From contig JABMCL010002073.1 of NCBI GenBank assembly GCA_018857735.1, positions 1,860,001 through 1,924,000 of the forward strand: a DNA stretch of 64,000 bases, given 5' to 3'. Every line of letters begins with the position of its first letter. Position 1 is the stretch's first letter. The stretch comes from Alviniconcha marisindica (taxonomy: Eukaryota > Mollusca > Gastropoda > Provannidae). The notes beneath the pieces are model-generated. The model made no database searches and was not told where the DNA came from. It saw only the letters and a list, made by a program, of their open reading frames with translations. Positions 1 to 11,992 of this stretch are shown in pieces. Position numbers and translations under genes: made by a program.

Positions 1-79
1 TTTATTTCAGTTTCAAACATGTACTCGATTCTTATGTACACGTCTTCTTCCTCAGTCGCCACGATTAGACGGGAACACC

Positions 80-500
80 TGCTTTACGCTGTCATCTTCG
101 TAGGCCAGGCCAGGTCAGGTCCCCGTACAGATTCTCTGCCGGGGGCAGATCATGTGGGGCCAGGCGGTCTTCCGCAGGGTGTCCTGGAGCGGGCAATGCT
201 GGAGGACATGCTCAATGGTCATTGGAGTGGCTTTGCAGGGGCACGTTTCATATTCACACTGTCCCATCTCCATCTTGCGCAGGGTGTCCTGGAGCGGGCA
301 ATGCTGGAGGACATGCTCAAGTGGTCATTGGAGTGGCTTTGCAGGGGCACGTTTCATATTCACACTGTCCCATCTCCATCTTGCGCAGGGTGTCCTGGAG
401 CGGGCAATGCTGGAGGACATGCTCAATGGTCATTGGAGCGGCTTTGCAGGGGCACGTTTCATATTCACACTGTCCCATCTCCATCTTGCTGACAAGCTAC
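80..500 (-). mobile_element. Degraded non-LTR retrotransposon ORF2 3' end
   Basis: Read on the minus strand, this segment encodes peptides such as GQCEYETCPCKATPMTIEH followed by VLQHCPLQDTLRKTAWP. This is the C-x-C, H, C pattern found near the C-terminus of many LINE reverse-transcriptase proteins, and downstream residues (ENLYGDL, then RKAGVPV and a stop) resemble the usual end of such ORFs. Frames shift between these pieces and the Cys/His part is present three times, so the copy is dead. The family assignment rests on motif recognition only. It lies just upstream of the first nuclease-helicase paralogue on the opposite strand. Confidence 0.6.
175..490. repeat. Three tandem copies of a 105-106 bp unit
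   Basis: Units begin at about 175, 280 and 386 with CAGGGTGTCCTGGAGCGGGC and are nearly identical. The second carries one extra G (CTCAAGTGG versus CTCAATGG), which shifts the reading frame between units. Each unit is one copy of the Cys/His segment of the retrotransposon tail described above. Confidence 0.9.
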
Positions 501-633
501 AAAAAATGAAGAACACATACAGCGCATGTAGGGCACATGTAGGGCCCTGAAGGGCACACTTACTTTGCCAAGTGTCTGTGAGTTTTTTTAATTCATTTTT
601 ATTTTAAATGTTCAGTTATATCGACGTATTGCT

Positions 634-840
634 ATGGCTGAGAGACAAGGCAGAGTATGCTACTATTGTTGGGAACATGGCCATATTAAAAGAAAGTGTC
701 CAAACCGTCAGTGCAATAACTGTGGACAATATGGCCATTTACATTTTGACTGCACAAGAAGAAGCAGACGTCCTGAGCCGAGATTTTCGAGACAAGAACC
801 ACAAAGATGTCCAGATAAAGCATCTCAAGGAATAAGAAGT
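634..840 (+). CDS. Paralogue A exon 1: two CCHC zinc knuckles
   Basis: The 69 codons contain CYYCWEHGHIKRKC and CNNCGQYGHLHFDC, two perfect C-x2-C-x4-H-x4-C knuckles, followed by an Arg-rich stretch. ATG at 634 is chosen because paralogue B starts at the same distance from its first knuckle. The donor is AGT|GTAAGT, phase 0. A possible acceptor (TTCAG) lies about 15 nt before the ATG, so an upstream non-coding exon is likely. CCHC knuckles bind single-stranded nucleic acid. Confidence 0.8.
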
Positions 841-1159
841 GTAAGTGTTTAGTAAGTCCATACATAACTCCTGATAATGCACTACTTTGATATCTTAGAG
901 TACGGACTGTTCGCTGAATGTTTCGTTTAGTCAGAATTCTTCAGACAGATGATGCTTTTAATATATGCAGTGAAAAACAAACAAACAAAAAAACAGAATG
1001 CTGCACCTGGAATTTTTACAAGTTGTGTTAGGACGCTGACTTGATCTTAGAGGCCCTGCTATTGGAACTGAAGACATGTTTTTGAGAAAGCTTGTATTAT
1101 TTAGAAATAAGTAAAAACAAAGTTTTACCGAATAGCCATGAATGATCATGATGTGTGTG

Positions 1160-1211
<52 letters not shown>

Positions 1212-1257
1212 TGTTGTATTGTGTTGTGCTGTGCGTGCATGTGCGTGCACGTTGCAG
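841..1257 (+). other. Paralogue A intron 1 with (TG)n(CGTG)n
   Basis: The intron runs from GTAAGT to GTTGCAG. It contains a (TG)n run changing to (TGCG)n at about 1153-1213, immediately before the acceptor region. Nothing else is seen. Confidence 0.6.
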
Positions 1258-1661
1258 GACACAAGGAAATCAGCGTCGCCTGGCGGAACCGCTCCCGCTG
1301 ACTTATTCTTCCAGCAGTACCCCTTGTTTGACACCTGTACCTGGCTTGGCCATCGATGCTTGTCGCGATCTGTTTCCGACAGTTCCGTGCCTCCCTCGCC
1401 CTCCGCCCCAGTGCTGCCCCAGTGCTGCCAGTGGAGGAGAAGGACATGGACAGCAACATCAGATCTATAGAAACGGTCAAGCGAGTGACGGAGACTATCT
1501 TCACACTGAAGAAAGACAGCGAAGGGCCATTCTGCATACTGCCGGATAAACCACTGGAGCACTTTCAGGAGGGGAAGAACGGCGGATTGCTGTGTATTCC
1601 CAAAAGAGAGGAGGAGCTTCAGCGAGGGGATCTTGACGTGATTAACAAATGCATTCTATAG
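1258..1661 (+). pseudogene. Paralogue A exon 2: frameshifted, truncated NERD-like exon
   Basis: The acceptor is GTTGCAG|GAC. In phase 0 the exon opens like paralogue B exon 2 (KSASP against KSFSP). An 11-bp tandem duplication near 1410-1431 then shifts the frame. The homologous frame continues as PVLPVEEKDMDS and ETIFTLKKDSEGPF to REEELQRGDLDVI. After about 1643 the match to B ends and a TAG stop follows at 1659-1661. The nuclease core after the first Asp is absent, and a G-rich low-complexity stretch takes its place. Confidence 0.7.
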
Positions 1662-1815
1662 GAAGTTAGGATTGCGGGGCGCGCGGGGAGGGGTGGGGGG
1701 TGGGGGGGTGTTATTGTTACTGTAACGTTCCCCAGAACACGTGGTGGGGGTGGGGGGTGGGGGGCTTGTTGTTACTCTAACGTTCCCTAAAACACTGCCT
1801 GGGTGTGTGTGTGGA

Positions 1816-1832
1816 GGGGGGGGGGGGGGGGG
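1816..1832. repeat. Poly-G run in a G-rich stretch
   Basis: Seventeen uninterrupted G residues sit at the end of a G-rich stretch (1674-1832), where paralogue A has lost the rest of its nuclease exon. Confidence 0.9.
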
Positions 1833-1873
1833 ACCTACAAATAATGCATTGTACGTTTTGTTCTTTGTTTCAG

Positions 1874-2091
1874 ACCCTTCGTGACAGTATGTCACCTAAT
1901 GCACAAATACCAGCTGAGGTTGACGTGGCGGACTTGTGTCTGTGTTCGGATGATCTGCCGCCGAAAGATGGAATTATCGATGAAGCTGACGAGAACGTCC
2001 GGAGAGCCATTGATCAGTGGTGGTCCTACGTTACCCATATTGGTTCACATAGGAAAATGAGTGATCAAACTTACAGATACGTTCTCGCGAG
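1874..2091 (+). CDS. Paralogue A exon 4-equivalent (218 nt linker exon)
   Basis: The acceptor is TTTCAG|ACC and the donor AG|GTAAAG, phase 0 in and phase 2 out. It is exactly 218 nt, the same as the counterpart exon in paralogue B, and shares LC-SDDLPPKDGI-DEA and AI-QWWS-VT. This is the acidic linker between the nuclease and the helicase. No known domain was recognised. Confidence 0.75.
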
Positions 2092-3503
2092 GTAAAGGAA
2101 AATAATTTAAAGGGACGGATACAGTTGCTATGTTGAATGTCTTACAGTCTTTGTGCAGGCATGTGATGTGTTGTAAAAAATAAATAATAAAAAAGCAGAG
2201 TTACAGCGATACCTTCTGAGTTTGAAACATTATAGATATATAAATCGCTGCCATGACCTTACTGTTACGTATAGGTAACAACGCAGATCATACATATTTT
2301 TCAAAACATTATTGTGAACTTTGTAACTGAAATGAACAATGAAAATGTATTCACCAATAAAAATGGCGCACAACTGTTTCCGCAAAATGTGTCTTCGTCA
2401 AATACTATGAGCTACCGGTTCTTTACAATTCTGAAATTGTGGATTACCAACGGTCGTAGCCCCGATCAGCGGTTACTGACACTGTCATTTTTGCCATCTT
2501 ATCTGCTCTAACCAAAACGTCCGGGATAAAGCAAGACGAGTGTTGTGCTAAGGGTGTTAAGGATTGCTTTCACTGTTTCAGCTAAGGTAGACTTCATGAC
2601 ATAACAAACTCCTTTATTTATTTATTTTTCAATGATTTCTATAGATTGATTGATTTTGAAATCTCCGAAGTCAAAATGCAACTGCCGGGTGGCGGGTAAC
2701 ACTGCACCTGTACAACGGTGGGACTATATGGGGTTTGGGGAAACGGTTGCACACGCCACCTCCTCTTGGTGAACCTCGGGGTTTTAGCTGAGGAGCGTTA
2801 GCAGCAACAGTCAACAGTCATCTGCTGGCTAACTTTGAGACAGTGTGCGTTGTGGACGTTAAGCACCATGTTTACTTACTTACTGTGGACGTTAAGCACC
2901 ATGTTGACTTACTTACTGTGGACGTTAAGCATCATGTTTACTTACTTACTGTGGACGTTAAGCACCATGTTGACTTACTTACTGTGGACGTTAAGCACCA
3001 TGTTTACTTACTTACTGTGGACGTTAAGCACCATGTTTACTTACTTACTGTGGACGTTAAGCACCATGTTTACTGACTTACTTTAACAACAGACCGTCCC
3101 CATGAAGAAATGGTGGGACAGTTTCAAGTAATTCACTTTTTACATCACCATTCCATCTGGGTCAGCACTTTCGGGTTATCAGCAATGAGGTTATGCTGTG
3201 TGATCGCATGATTGAATGAATGACTAAATGGCGGAGTCACTGTTGCCTGTACGCATGTTAGCTATATTAAAACCCATCAAAGGAAAATTTACAGAAAAAA
3301 AAACAAAAAACAAAAAACAAAAAACGATTAGTTCAAAATTTCGACTTCCTTGAAACCTTCAATAAACATAAATAAAGCAATATCTGATTTTTAAAATATC
3401 TATGGTATAATTTTGTACTGTAGCCTGTACAAAGTTTCAGCTGTGAATTCATTGAGGTGTTATTTTGATTAAATAGTTCGCTTTCCTGATCATTCTGCTG
3501 CAG
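2092..3503 (+). other. Paralogue A intron before the helicase exon
   Basis: The intron has consensus ends (GTAAAG, CTGCAG). It holds the 33-bp minisatellite at 2852-3083 and A-rich low-complexity DNA near 3294-3325. No coding signal was seen. Confidence 0.6.
2852..3083 (+). repeat. 33-bp minisatellite, seven copies, derived from a SINE tail
   Basis: The unit starts GTGGACGTTAAGCACCATG and continues TTTACTTACTTACT. Starts are at about 2852, 2885, 2918, 2951, 2984, 3017 and 3050, with few substitutions. The unit matches the 3' end of the SINE at 57367-57684 (minus strand), including its TTAC-rich tail. Confidence 0.9.
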
Positions 3504-4510
3504 TTTTTGCAACAGTGAAGATGTGAAAACATTCTCAGAAGCAGTGCAAGACAGAGGCAAGAAATACCAAACTCTGCGGCTTGATGAACAACAGGAAAAG
3601 GTGATCCAGAGTGACGGACAGTTCGTGTTCATCACGGGACCACCCGGTTGTGGAAAGACCATTGTTCTGGCGGAGAAGGCACTCCAGTGGCATCGTAAAG
3701 GCAAAACGGTCTTTCTCGTCTATACACAAGGGAAGACGACAAACCAGCCTGGAGCTGAATTTTTGTGGTACTTCATGGAAAATATTTCCCATTTAGATGG
3801 TGAATGCTTTGAAGCAGCCTTCCCTCGTCTTCACAAGATGCAAATCTCGAGCGACGAAAATGTGAATGAATTCTTAGACAACATAGTCACCATTAAGAAC
3901 GACCCTCGCTTGGGGAAAGTACCAAAAAGCTCAAAAAGAAAACCTGCGGACGACATGTTTGAAGAGGTTTTAGAAGATGTTCCATCTCTTGAAAATGTTT
4001 TCAGCTCACTTGCAATGGGTGATGCCAGAAGCGGAACGAATCACAATAAAGAAAAGGGCGAAGAGATCAGTTTCGTGATGGACGAACTGAGCATGCGAAC
4101 AACCCCAGGTAAAACCACCGAGCTGATCTCGAGTATCAAAAGTCGCTTCCCATCCGCAGACATATGGTGTGCTGGTCCGTTTCCCCCTCACAGTCCGGAA
4201 GGATTCCACGTGCAAGAGCTGTTCTATGCTTACCGGTGTACTCCAAAGACGCAGAGGATCTTGGCGGCTTTGGAACCCTTCTGCCAGACTGAGACCTCCT
4301 GTGTGTTTAAGTACACGATCACCGGCACAAGCGTGCCCAGAAGTCCCATCCAGTCGACACGTGATCACCAGTACAGACTGCCTGACGATGGGTCTGATCC
4401 AGTCTTCACTTCTCACGCTGGCCACGGGCCAGGAGAAATCGTTGATTGTCCGAGCTGTGCGCAGTGTCTGGTGGACTACCTGAAGAACACCTTGAATGTT
4501 GGTGAGCCCG
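3504..4510 (+). CDS. Paralogue A exon 5: SF1-like helicase core
   Basis: The split Ser codon AG|T joins in frame to the previous exon. It contains LDEQQEKVIQS (Q-motif-like), Walker A GPPGCGKT, an inserted charged segment, ISFVMDELSMRT (motif II-like with DEL, not DExQ), WCAGPFPPHSPE in place of motif III, and YAYRCTPKTQRIL (motif IV-like). The donor CCCG|GTAAGT is in phase 1; an alternative donor at 4502 is in the same phase. There are no internal stops. Confidence 0.75.
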
Positions 4511-5821
<1,311 letters not shown>

Positions 5822-6576
5822 TGACAGCTTCCTCCGGGAAGAGCTTGGAAGAGAGAGATGTGATCATTGTCGTGACGGGAACTGCATTGTTCAACCGCAT
5901 GCGCAGCCTGGTGCACACAGAATTCTACCGGAAGCTAACCGGCGAGACGGCCAATTTCCGGCTCAACGTCTACAGCATCTCTGACACCTTTGACCTGCAC
6001 AAAGCGGGCATATCCGTGTTGCACGTACGAGCTGTGGCTGGAGTGGAAAAGAAGGTGATGATCTACGTGCCTTGTCGGCAATATCAGGCCAGTCACATGT
6101 CCTACGCAGACGCTGTGCGAAGTCAACAACCGCCCAAACGGCCGATGCTAGCGGTCGCTCCCCAGAGCGAAACACCAAACACTCACGGTCAAAGTCATAT
6201 GGCTCACAGTCAGGACCAGACATCTGCTTTGCCAAGTCAAGGTCAGTCAAAACCCTGTCAGATTCCCGCCGTACAGCATCTAGCCTGCAAAGCAGATCTT
6301 CAAGGTCGTGGTCCATTAAGGCCAGTGGGAAAAGCTCAAGGTCAGCCACTTGGCATCAGACGTCAAGGCCAGCCTCAGACTGGTCCCGTGCCAGTCAGGG
6401 AAGGGGACCCGATCATCAGCAACAGTGAGCGTCACGTCAGAGAAAAGCTAGAGACGTGCCCGCACATCACAGAGGGCCAGCGGCAGAAGCTGGCTCGCCT
6501 GGGTGCCCTGAACCTGCACTGGCTGTGGTACGCAGCCTCTCGCTCTCTGTCGCACGTCGTCATTTTCCACTTCTGA
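5822..6576 (+). CDS. Paralogue A exon 6: helicase C-terminal part
   Basis: The acceptor is TTGTAG|TGA, with G|TG giving Val. The exon has DVIIVVTGTA, then VLHVRAVAGVEKKVMIYVP, which resembles SF1 motif V (KGLE followed by a hydrophobic strand). A Gln/Ser-rich low-complexity linker of about 100 residues follows. It ends with LHWLWYAASRSLSHVVIFHF and a stop, resembling motif VI (Y-A-x-S/T-R). The linker is about 50 residues longer than in paralogue B. Confidence 0.75.
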
Positions 6577-6711
6577 AGCTTTCATCTAGAAATCACTCCC
6601 ACAAGACCTTAGACACTGCTCAACCCTGTCATCTCTTAAAGCCAAACTGAAAACCTTCCTCTTCTTGCAGTATTTCCGCCCCAACTATCAATGCCCAGTT
6701 TCTGCTACAGT

Positions 6712-6714
<3 letters not shown>

Positions 6715-6796
<82 letters not shown>

Positions 6797-6813
6797 TGTG
6801 TGTGTGTGTGTGT
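6715..6813. repeat. (TG)n(CGTG)n microsatellite
   Basis: A (TG)n run passes into (CGTG)n and back to (TG)n, downstream of the paralogue A stop codon. Confidence 0.9.
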
Positions 6814-7071
6814 GACGGTCAGAGTACTGTATAATACAAAATAATCACGGTACAAAATTAAAAAATCAAGTTTTGTTGTTGCTTTTCTTTTTTTGCTTTT
6901 TTTGGTGCTTTTTTCTTCTTCTTCTTTCTAGAACACCGGGTGATGTGATCTTGCCTTAGTTGTAAACAATGCAGATGCTTATTTATTGTTCAAAGTGACG
7001 TGACTGGATATTTTGTAACGTGTAATATGGACAATAAACTTATTTTGCATTTTCAGTTTTGGATTTGTTTC

Positions 7072-7073
<2 letters not shown>

Positions 7074-7131
<58 letters not shown>

Positions 7132-7192
7132 ACAAGCACGCACGCACGCACGCACGACGCACGCACACATACACACACACACACACACACAC
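7074..7192. repeat. (CA)n/(CGCA)n microsatellite
   Basis: An (AC)n tract with a CGCG block and ACGC tetranucleotides. Confidence 0.9.
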
Positions 7193-7400
7193 TTAGGCGC
7201 GTGTACTGACGCATGCTCTGTCTCTGTCTGTCTGTCTCTGTCTGTCTCTGTCTCTCTCTCTTGTAAACACTGACAGAACCTGTGCCCTAACAAGTGCCAT
7301 AAAGTGAATGGAAATTGATCAAAATACCGTCGGATCAAGGTAGCGGAGATTTTATGCAACAGCTGTCCAAAAATACCATGCGAAATTGAGGCCTTATGTC

Positions 7401-7517
7401 ATACACACACACACACACGCACACACACACGCACGCGCGCGCGCGCGCACACGCACACACACATACATACACACGCACGCACACGCACACACACATACAC
7501 GCACGCGCACGCACACG
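7401..7517. repeat. (CA)n/(CG)n microsatellite
   Basis: CA repeats with embedded CGCGCG and ACAT variants. Confidence 0.85.
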
Positions 7518-8032
7518 AGTCAGGTCAAGCCAATGTACTTTAATCATCCCTTCACAGGGCAATTCAACTATTAAAGGGTCATTCATTTAAAAATAACATG
7601 TAAAGAGAACATCAGAGCAACGCCAAAAGCATTTAAATTGATAATAATGAATACTGGATAAAAAATATTTTTAAAAAGGCCATAATACAATTATCACAGC
7701 AGGAAAAATATCCCTTTTGCCCACCTCCCCCGGACACCCACACATATACACACCCACACCCATACTCCTCACTCAAACATACATACACACACCACTACTA
7801 TCATCAACCAGTCACAGTTCAGGAGCTGTGTGAGAGTCGAGGTGGCCGTCCTGGGCTGTCCGTCCTAACGAGCCTTCTGGTTTCCGTGGACGTATAGCTA
7901 TACTGAACCATGCTTCGGCATTGGTCTCAGCTTGTCCCTAATATGTCAACCGACATCCGAGGACATTAAGCAACAATACCTACCTACCTCATCAACCAGA
8001 CACACTCATACATCGCTGGATCAATACATACC

Positions 8033-8062
8033 ACACACGCACACATACACACGCACGCGCGC

Positions 8063-8146
<84 letters not shown>
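8033..8146. repeat. (CA)n/(GCAC)n microsatellite
   Basis: GCAC tetranucleotides followed by a long pure (CA)n run. Confidence 0.9.
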
Positions 8147-8147
<1 letters not shown>

Positions 8148-8487
8148 AACAAGGTAAAAAGAAAGTGCCAACAGTACATTCATAAATGAAGATTTATTAT
8201 CTTATCTAAGAAGATATGGGGCAAAATGTAAATAGAACACAATAACTGAGCAAATACCACACGGTGCATTTCAAAATCAAAACAAAACAGCCGTCAACAT
8301 ATAGGGCCTACACTGTCTAAAAAAAGACGCACATTAGTGACCTTCGTAACGCATGGGGAAAAATCGCATGTGTTCTTATTACTCTCTCTCTTGCTTTATG
8401 AATAACTAGGAGATAGACCTAAATTTGTTTTTAGCCCTGATGTAGTCCTTTGTGGTTGACTGGGCTCAAAGTGCCAACTAACTAACT

Positions 8488-8551
8488 GTCTCTCTCTCTC
8501 TAAAAAAAAAAATTTTAAAATCGTTCTCTCTCTCTCTAATAAAAAATTCGT

Positions 8552-8637
<86 letters not shown>
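8488..8637. repeat. (TC)n microsatellite
   Basis: Long CT tract interrupted by A-rich patches near 8502-8550. Confidence 0.9.
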
Positions 8638-8639
<2 letters not shown>

Positions 8640-11048
8640 CGCGCGCTCAAGCACACAGACACCTGCGAGCGCAGTATATGCACACGTATATTGTCATAAC
8701 GACTTATCAGTTACTTCCATGGCAGTTAGCCCACACTTTGCCTGTCTGGGCTTCACGAGCTATCCTTTTCTTTTCTTTTTGAACGACTTCAGCTGTGAAG
8801 TACCGTAGCCGGACATGTCGCGACGAGGCCTAGTAGGCCTAGCTATACAATCTTCGGTGCAATTCAGTGGTTGACTGCGGGTGTGGGTTTTTTTTATCCC
8901 TCCTACCGCGGCTCTATGTCGGCATAGGTGTCGGTGTGGGACGTCTCGCGTTGACTGTCCCGTTGTACAGCAGGTAACCGTAGTTAGCTTCGTCACGCTG
9001 CAAGTTTGGCCAGTGCAGGCCTCGGCTGCAAGGATACTGTGCATATAATAATATAACACACGGGAATGAAGTGTCAGTTTCCGCGGCTAGCCGCGCTGAT
9101 GACTCGAGATGTGAGAAAGTGTAAACTTGGATAACACGGTCAAAAGCCACGCGGCTGAATACTGAAGCGCTGTCAGTAGCGTGCGTTGAGCCGACACTTG
9201 TATCGGTGTGTCGGCATCGTGGCCTAGTTATTGCTGCAGGCAGCTGATTGACGAAACGTCTGCTTTTATTCATTTATAGAAGCGGCGCAACTGCCGGGAT
9301 ATTGTCGTAATGACAGACTGCTTGTTCTTGGACGTGGAGAGTGATAATCGACTGCGCTTACACATTGTTTTCACGGCCGCAGAGGGGCTTGTTTTCTTGT
9401 GGTGAATTTAGTACTTGACGACCGGCAGCCACACCACACGCGTGCAACCCTGCCGGTAAGACCATACACTCTTGCTGTTTGTTTTCAAATGAAACTAACT
9501 GGTGAGGTAAGCAGATTGAGTGTAACTGACCCTCTTAATGAGACCAGTTTGTCAGGTTGAGTAGCTCTCCTGTACCTATAAACCCAGGTGCAGAAAATTG
9601 ATTCACTCCAGGTTTACCAGCTGTGTTACGAGGAAACAAATCGTGTCTCTCCGCTCTGCGTTATCAAAAGAGTCTTTTGTATTTGTTTCGCAGGACGATA
9701 TTTAGTTCACGTTAGAGCAGAGATTAAGAGATACGGGGGAGGGGGTGGGGGGGGGGGGGGGGGAGTGGAGCGATAGTCGACGTTTCATTATACCGTTATG
9801 CAGGTGTGTGCGTGGTCGATTCATCCCGTTTGTGGGACACCCATTTACAATGTACTGACTGCACTCTGAACGTCATACGTGCGTGAGACATTAGTGTTTC
9901 CTTCGGTTGTATAAGAGAGCTAAATCGGGACGTTCAGGACTTTCGCGCATTAAAAATTTACATTATCAGTGTGCCGATCGGTTTAGTGCATTTTCTACTC
10001 ACAGATGATCAACTGATACTTGTTACATGGGTGTTTTTCATTTCGTAAAATAGGTATGAAAGGTAAAATGTGAAACTTTATTGTAAGATATCTTAGTTTG
10101 AACTCTATATCAGTCATAGTCCTATCCGGAGAATTGTGTTTTTATTTTATTATTTATTGGTGTAACCTCTCATGATTATATGTACTCCATCCCTCCGCTT
10201 CCAAATAGTCTATTTTTATTACAACTGAAAACTGTGCACAACATTACACTGTTTAGTGTCAGTCAGTTGTTTAGTGTCAGTTTACGGTTTGCTAAATGCA
10301 CAAAAAAAGAGACGATCTTCGTGTTGCAGTGAAGTGTGCGCTCAACACCCACGATGCAGTGCACTACAAACTTCCACGGAGTACGAGTCGAACTGGACGT
10401 GTAGACGTCACTTAAGAAGAGTCCAGGCGAGATCAAGAGGCAGGGAGGTGAGCTGGACTCTCAAAAAGAAGCTAGCCCAGAAGAAATCAAGAGCAGGGAT
10501 TAAATGCTGGGCTACACACAGAGAGTACGAATTCTTCTGCTTCAGTTGTTTCCCAACGGCGGAGCTACGGACATTGTCTTTGTGACTCTGTTCTGCATAG
10601 CTGTTGGGACAGCAATTGCGTGGTGCTGTGGTCGCTGCGCAATGCCTGACGGACACTGCCTTGACATCCTGTTGGTCTGGCGGCGGTCCACGGAAGCCTT
10701 GGTCTTCCGGGTTGGCGCCTGTTTCGAGGTTTCACTCTTCTGTCCCCCTTTCCCACTCGTCCCCGTCCCTAATAGGCCTTCTCGCCTCTGTGGACGTTAA
10801 GCAACAACAAAATCCACACACAAAAAATCAAAAGACGTCACTCAGTTTGTTTTAGCCAGCAAGTCCCCCCCCCCCCCCCCCTTTCTTCTTCTTCTGCTCT
10901 CTTTCTTTTTCTCTCCTCTCTCTCTCTCTAAATTTTTCTTTCTGTCTGAATTTTGTAGCTTTACCGGGAAATCCCATACCGTAGGGCCTAGGCGCTTTAG
11001 GTCGTAATGAAGAACATTTATACAAACTACATGTGCACATATATCATT

Positions 11049-11212
<164 letters not shown>

Positions 11213-11313
11213 GACAACGCTGAATGGAAAATGAGCCAGAAGAACAAGTTGAGATCACAGAAGAAGGGACGATTATGAGACAGAAGTTCAACAGCTGAGT
11301 TGCGACAAATGTT

Positions 11314-11479
11314 ATCCAAACACAAAAGATTCAAAAGAATGCTTATTTATTATGACATAGACAACACGATGCCTATTAGCCTCGTGTTGTTTATGTGATA
11401 ATAAATAAGCGTTCTTTTGAATCTTTTATGGGTTTGGATCTAATTTTAGAACGCTAGCAGTCATTCTCGTTTCAGATTT
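11314..11479 (+). mobile_element. Short foldback element with 14-bp direct repeats
   Basis: A 166-bp insert is flanked by direct repeats TTGCGACAAATGTT at 11300-11313 and 11480-11493. It begins ATCCAAACACAAAAGATTC. It contains an almost perfect inverted repeat (TTCAAAAGAATGCTTATTTA paired with TAAATAAGCGTTCTTTTGAA) around a second inner hairpin, and ends AACGCTAGCAGTCATTCTCG then TTTCAGATTT. The same ends occur at 21839-22262 and, inverted, at 33228-33397. Confidence 0.75.
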
Positions 11480-11803
11480 TTGCGACAAATGTTGTGAGAA
11501 AAGGTCGGTTTTGAGCAGTAAACGTTTTGTTGTTGTTGTTGTTGTTGTTTTGGCAACAGAGACTGCAGATCCTTTGGGGTTTTTTGGCAACAGAGACTGA
11601 GGATCAAACACACGAAAGGTTCAGGGTGAACCCTTACCTTTTAACAGGGCACAAGAAAGCAATATGCAAAACTTCGATAAAAGATTATTTTCCAAGCCGC
11701 GGACAGTTGTTCTTCTTCTTCTTTACAGTGAGAACTCGGAGATACAGGTGACAGTCACCAGCCCGTTCATCGATCACAGGGTTTAGCAGCCAGTTCCCAG
11801 CAC

Positions 11804-11992
11804 ATGGAAAGAGGCGGCCGCTGCTTCCAATGCAATCAACGTGGACACCAGTGGAGAGAATGCCACAAAACCCAGTGTTTTAAATGCAAGCAGTATGGTC
11901 ACATAAAAAGCGACTGCCAGGGCCAACCGCCCCCACGAAACATACAAGAAAAAAGACGTCACGGTGAGAAACTGTCTCAGAACACTGACACG
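11804..11992 (+). CDS. Paralogue B exon 1: two CCHC zinc knuckles
   Basis: 63 codons from ATG to ACG|GTAAGT, phase 0. The knuckles are CFQCNQRGHQWREC and CFKCKQYGHIKSDC, with the same spacing as in paralogue A, followed by a basic Gln/Arg-rich tail. A possible alternative donor (GTGAGA) lies at 11964. Confidence 0.8.

Noticed and set aside
1097..1562. Overlapping ORFs on both strands of paralogue A exon 2
   Set aside because: They are shadow frames of the frameshifted NERD exon and the adjoining TG repeat.
8760..9273. Minus-strand ORFs in the CpG-richer region between the paralogues
   Set aside because: No similarity to any family I know, and no splice partners; treated as a possible promoter region only.
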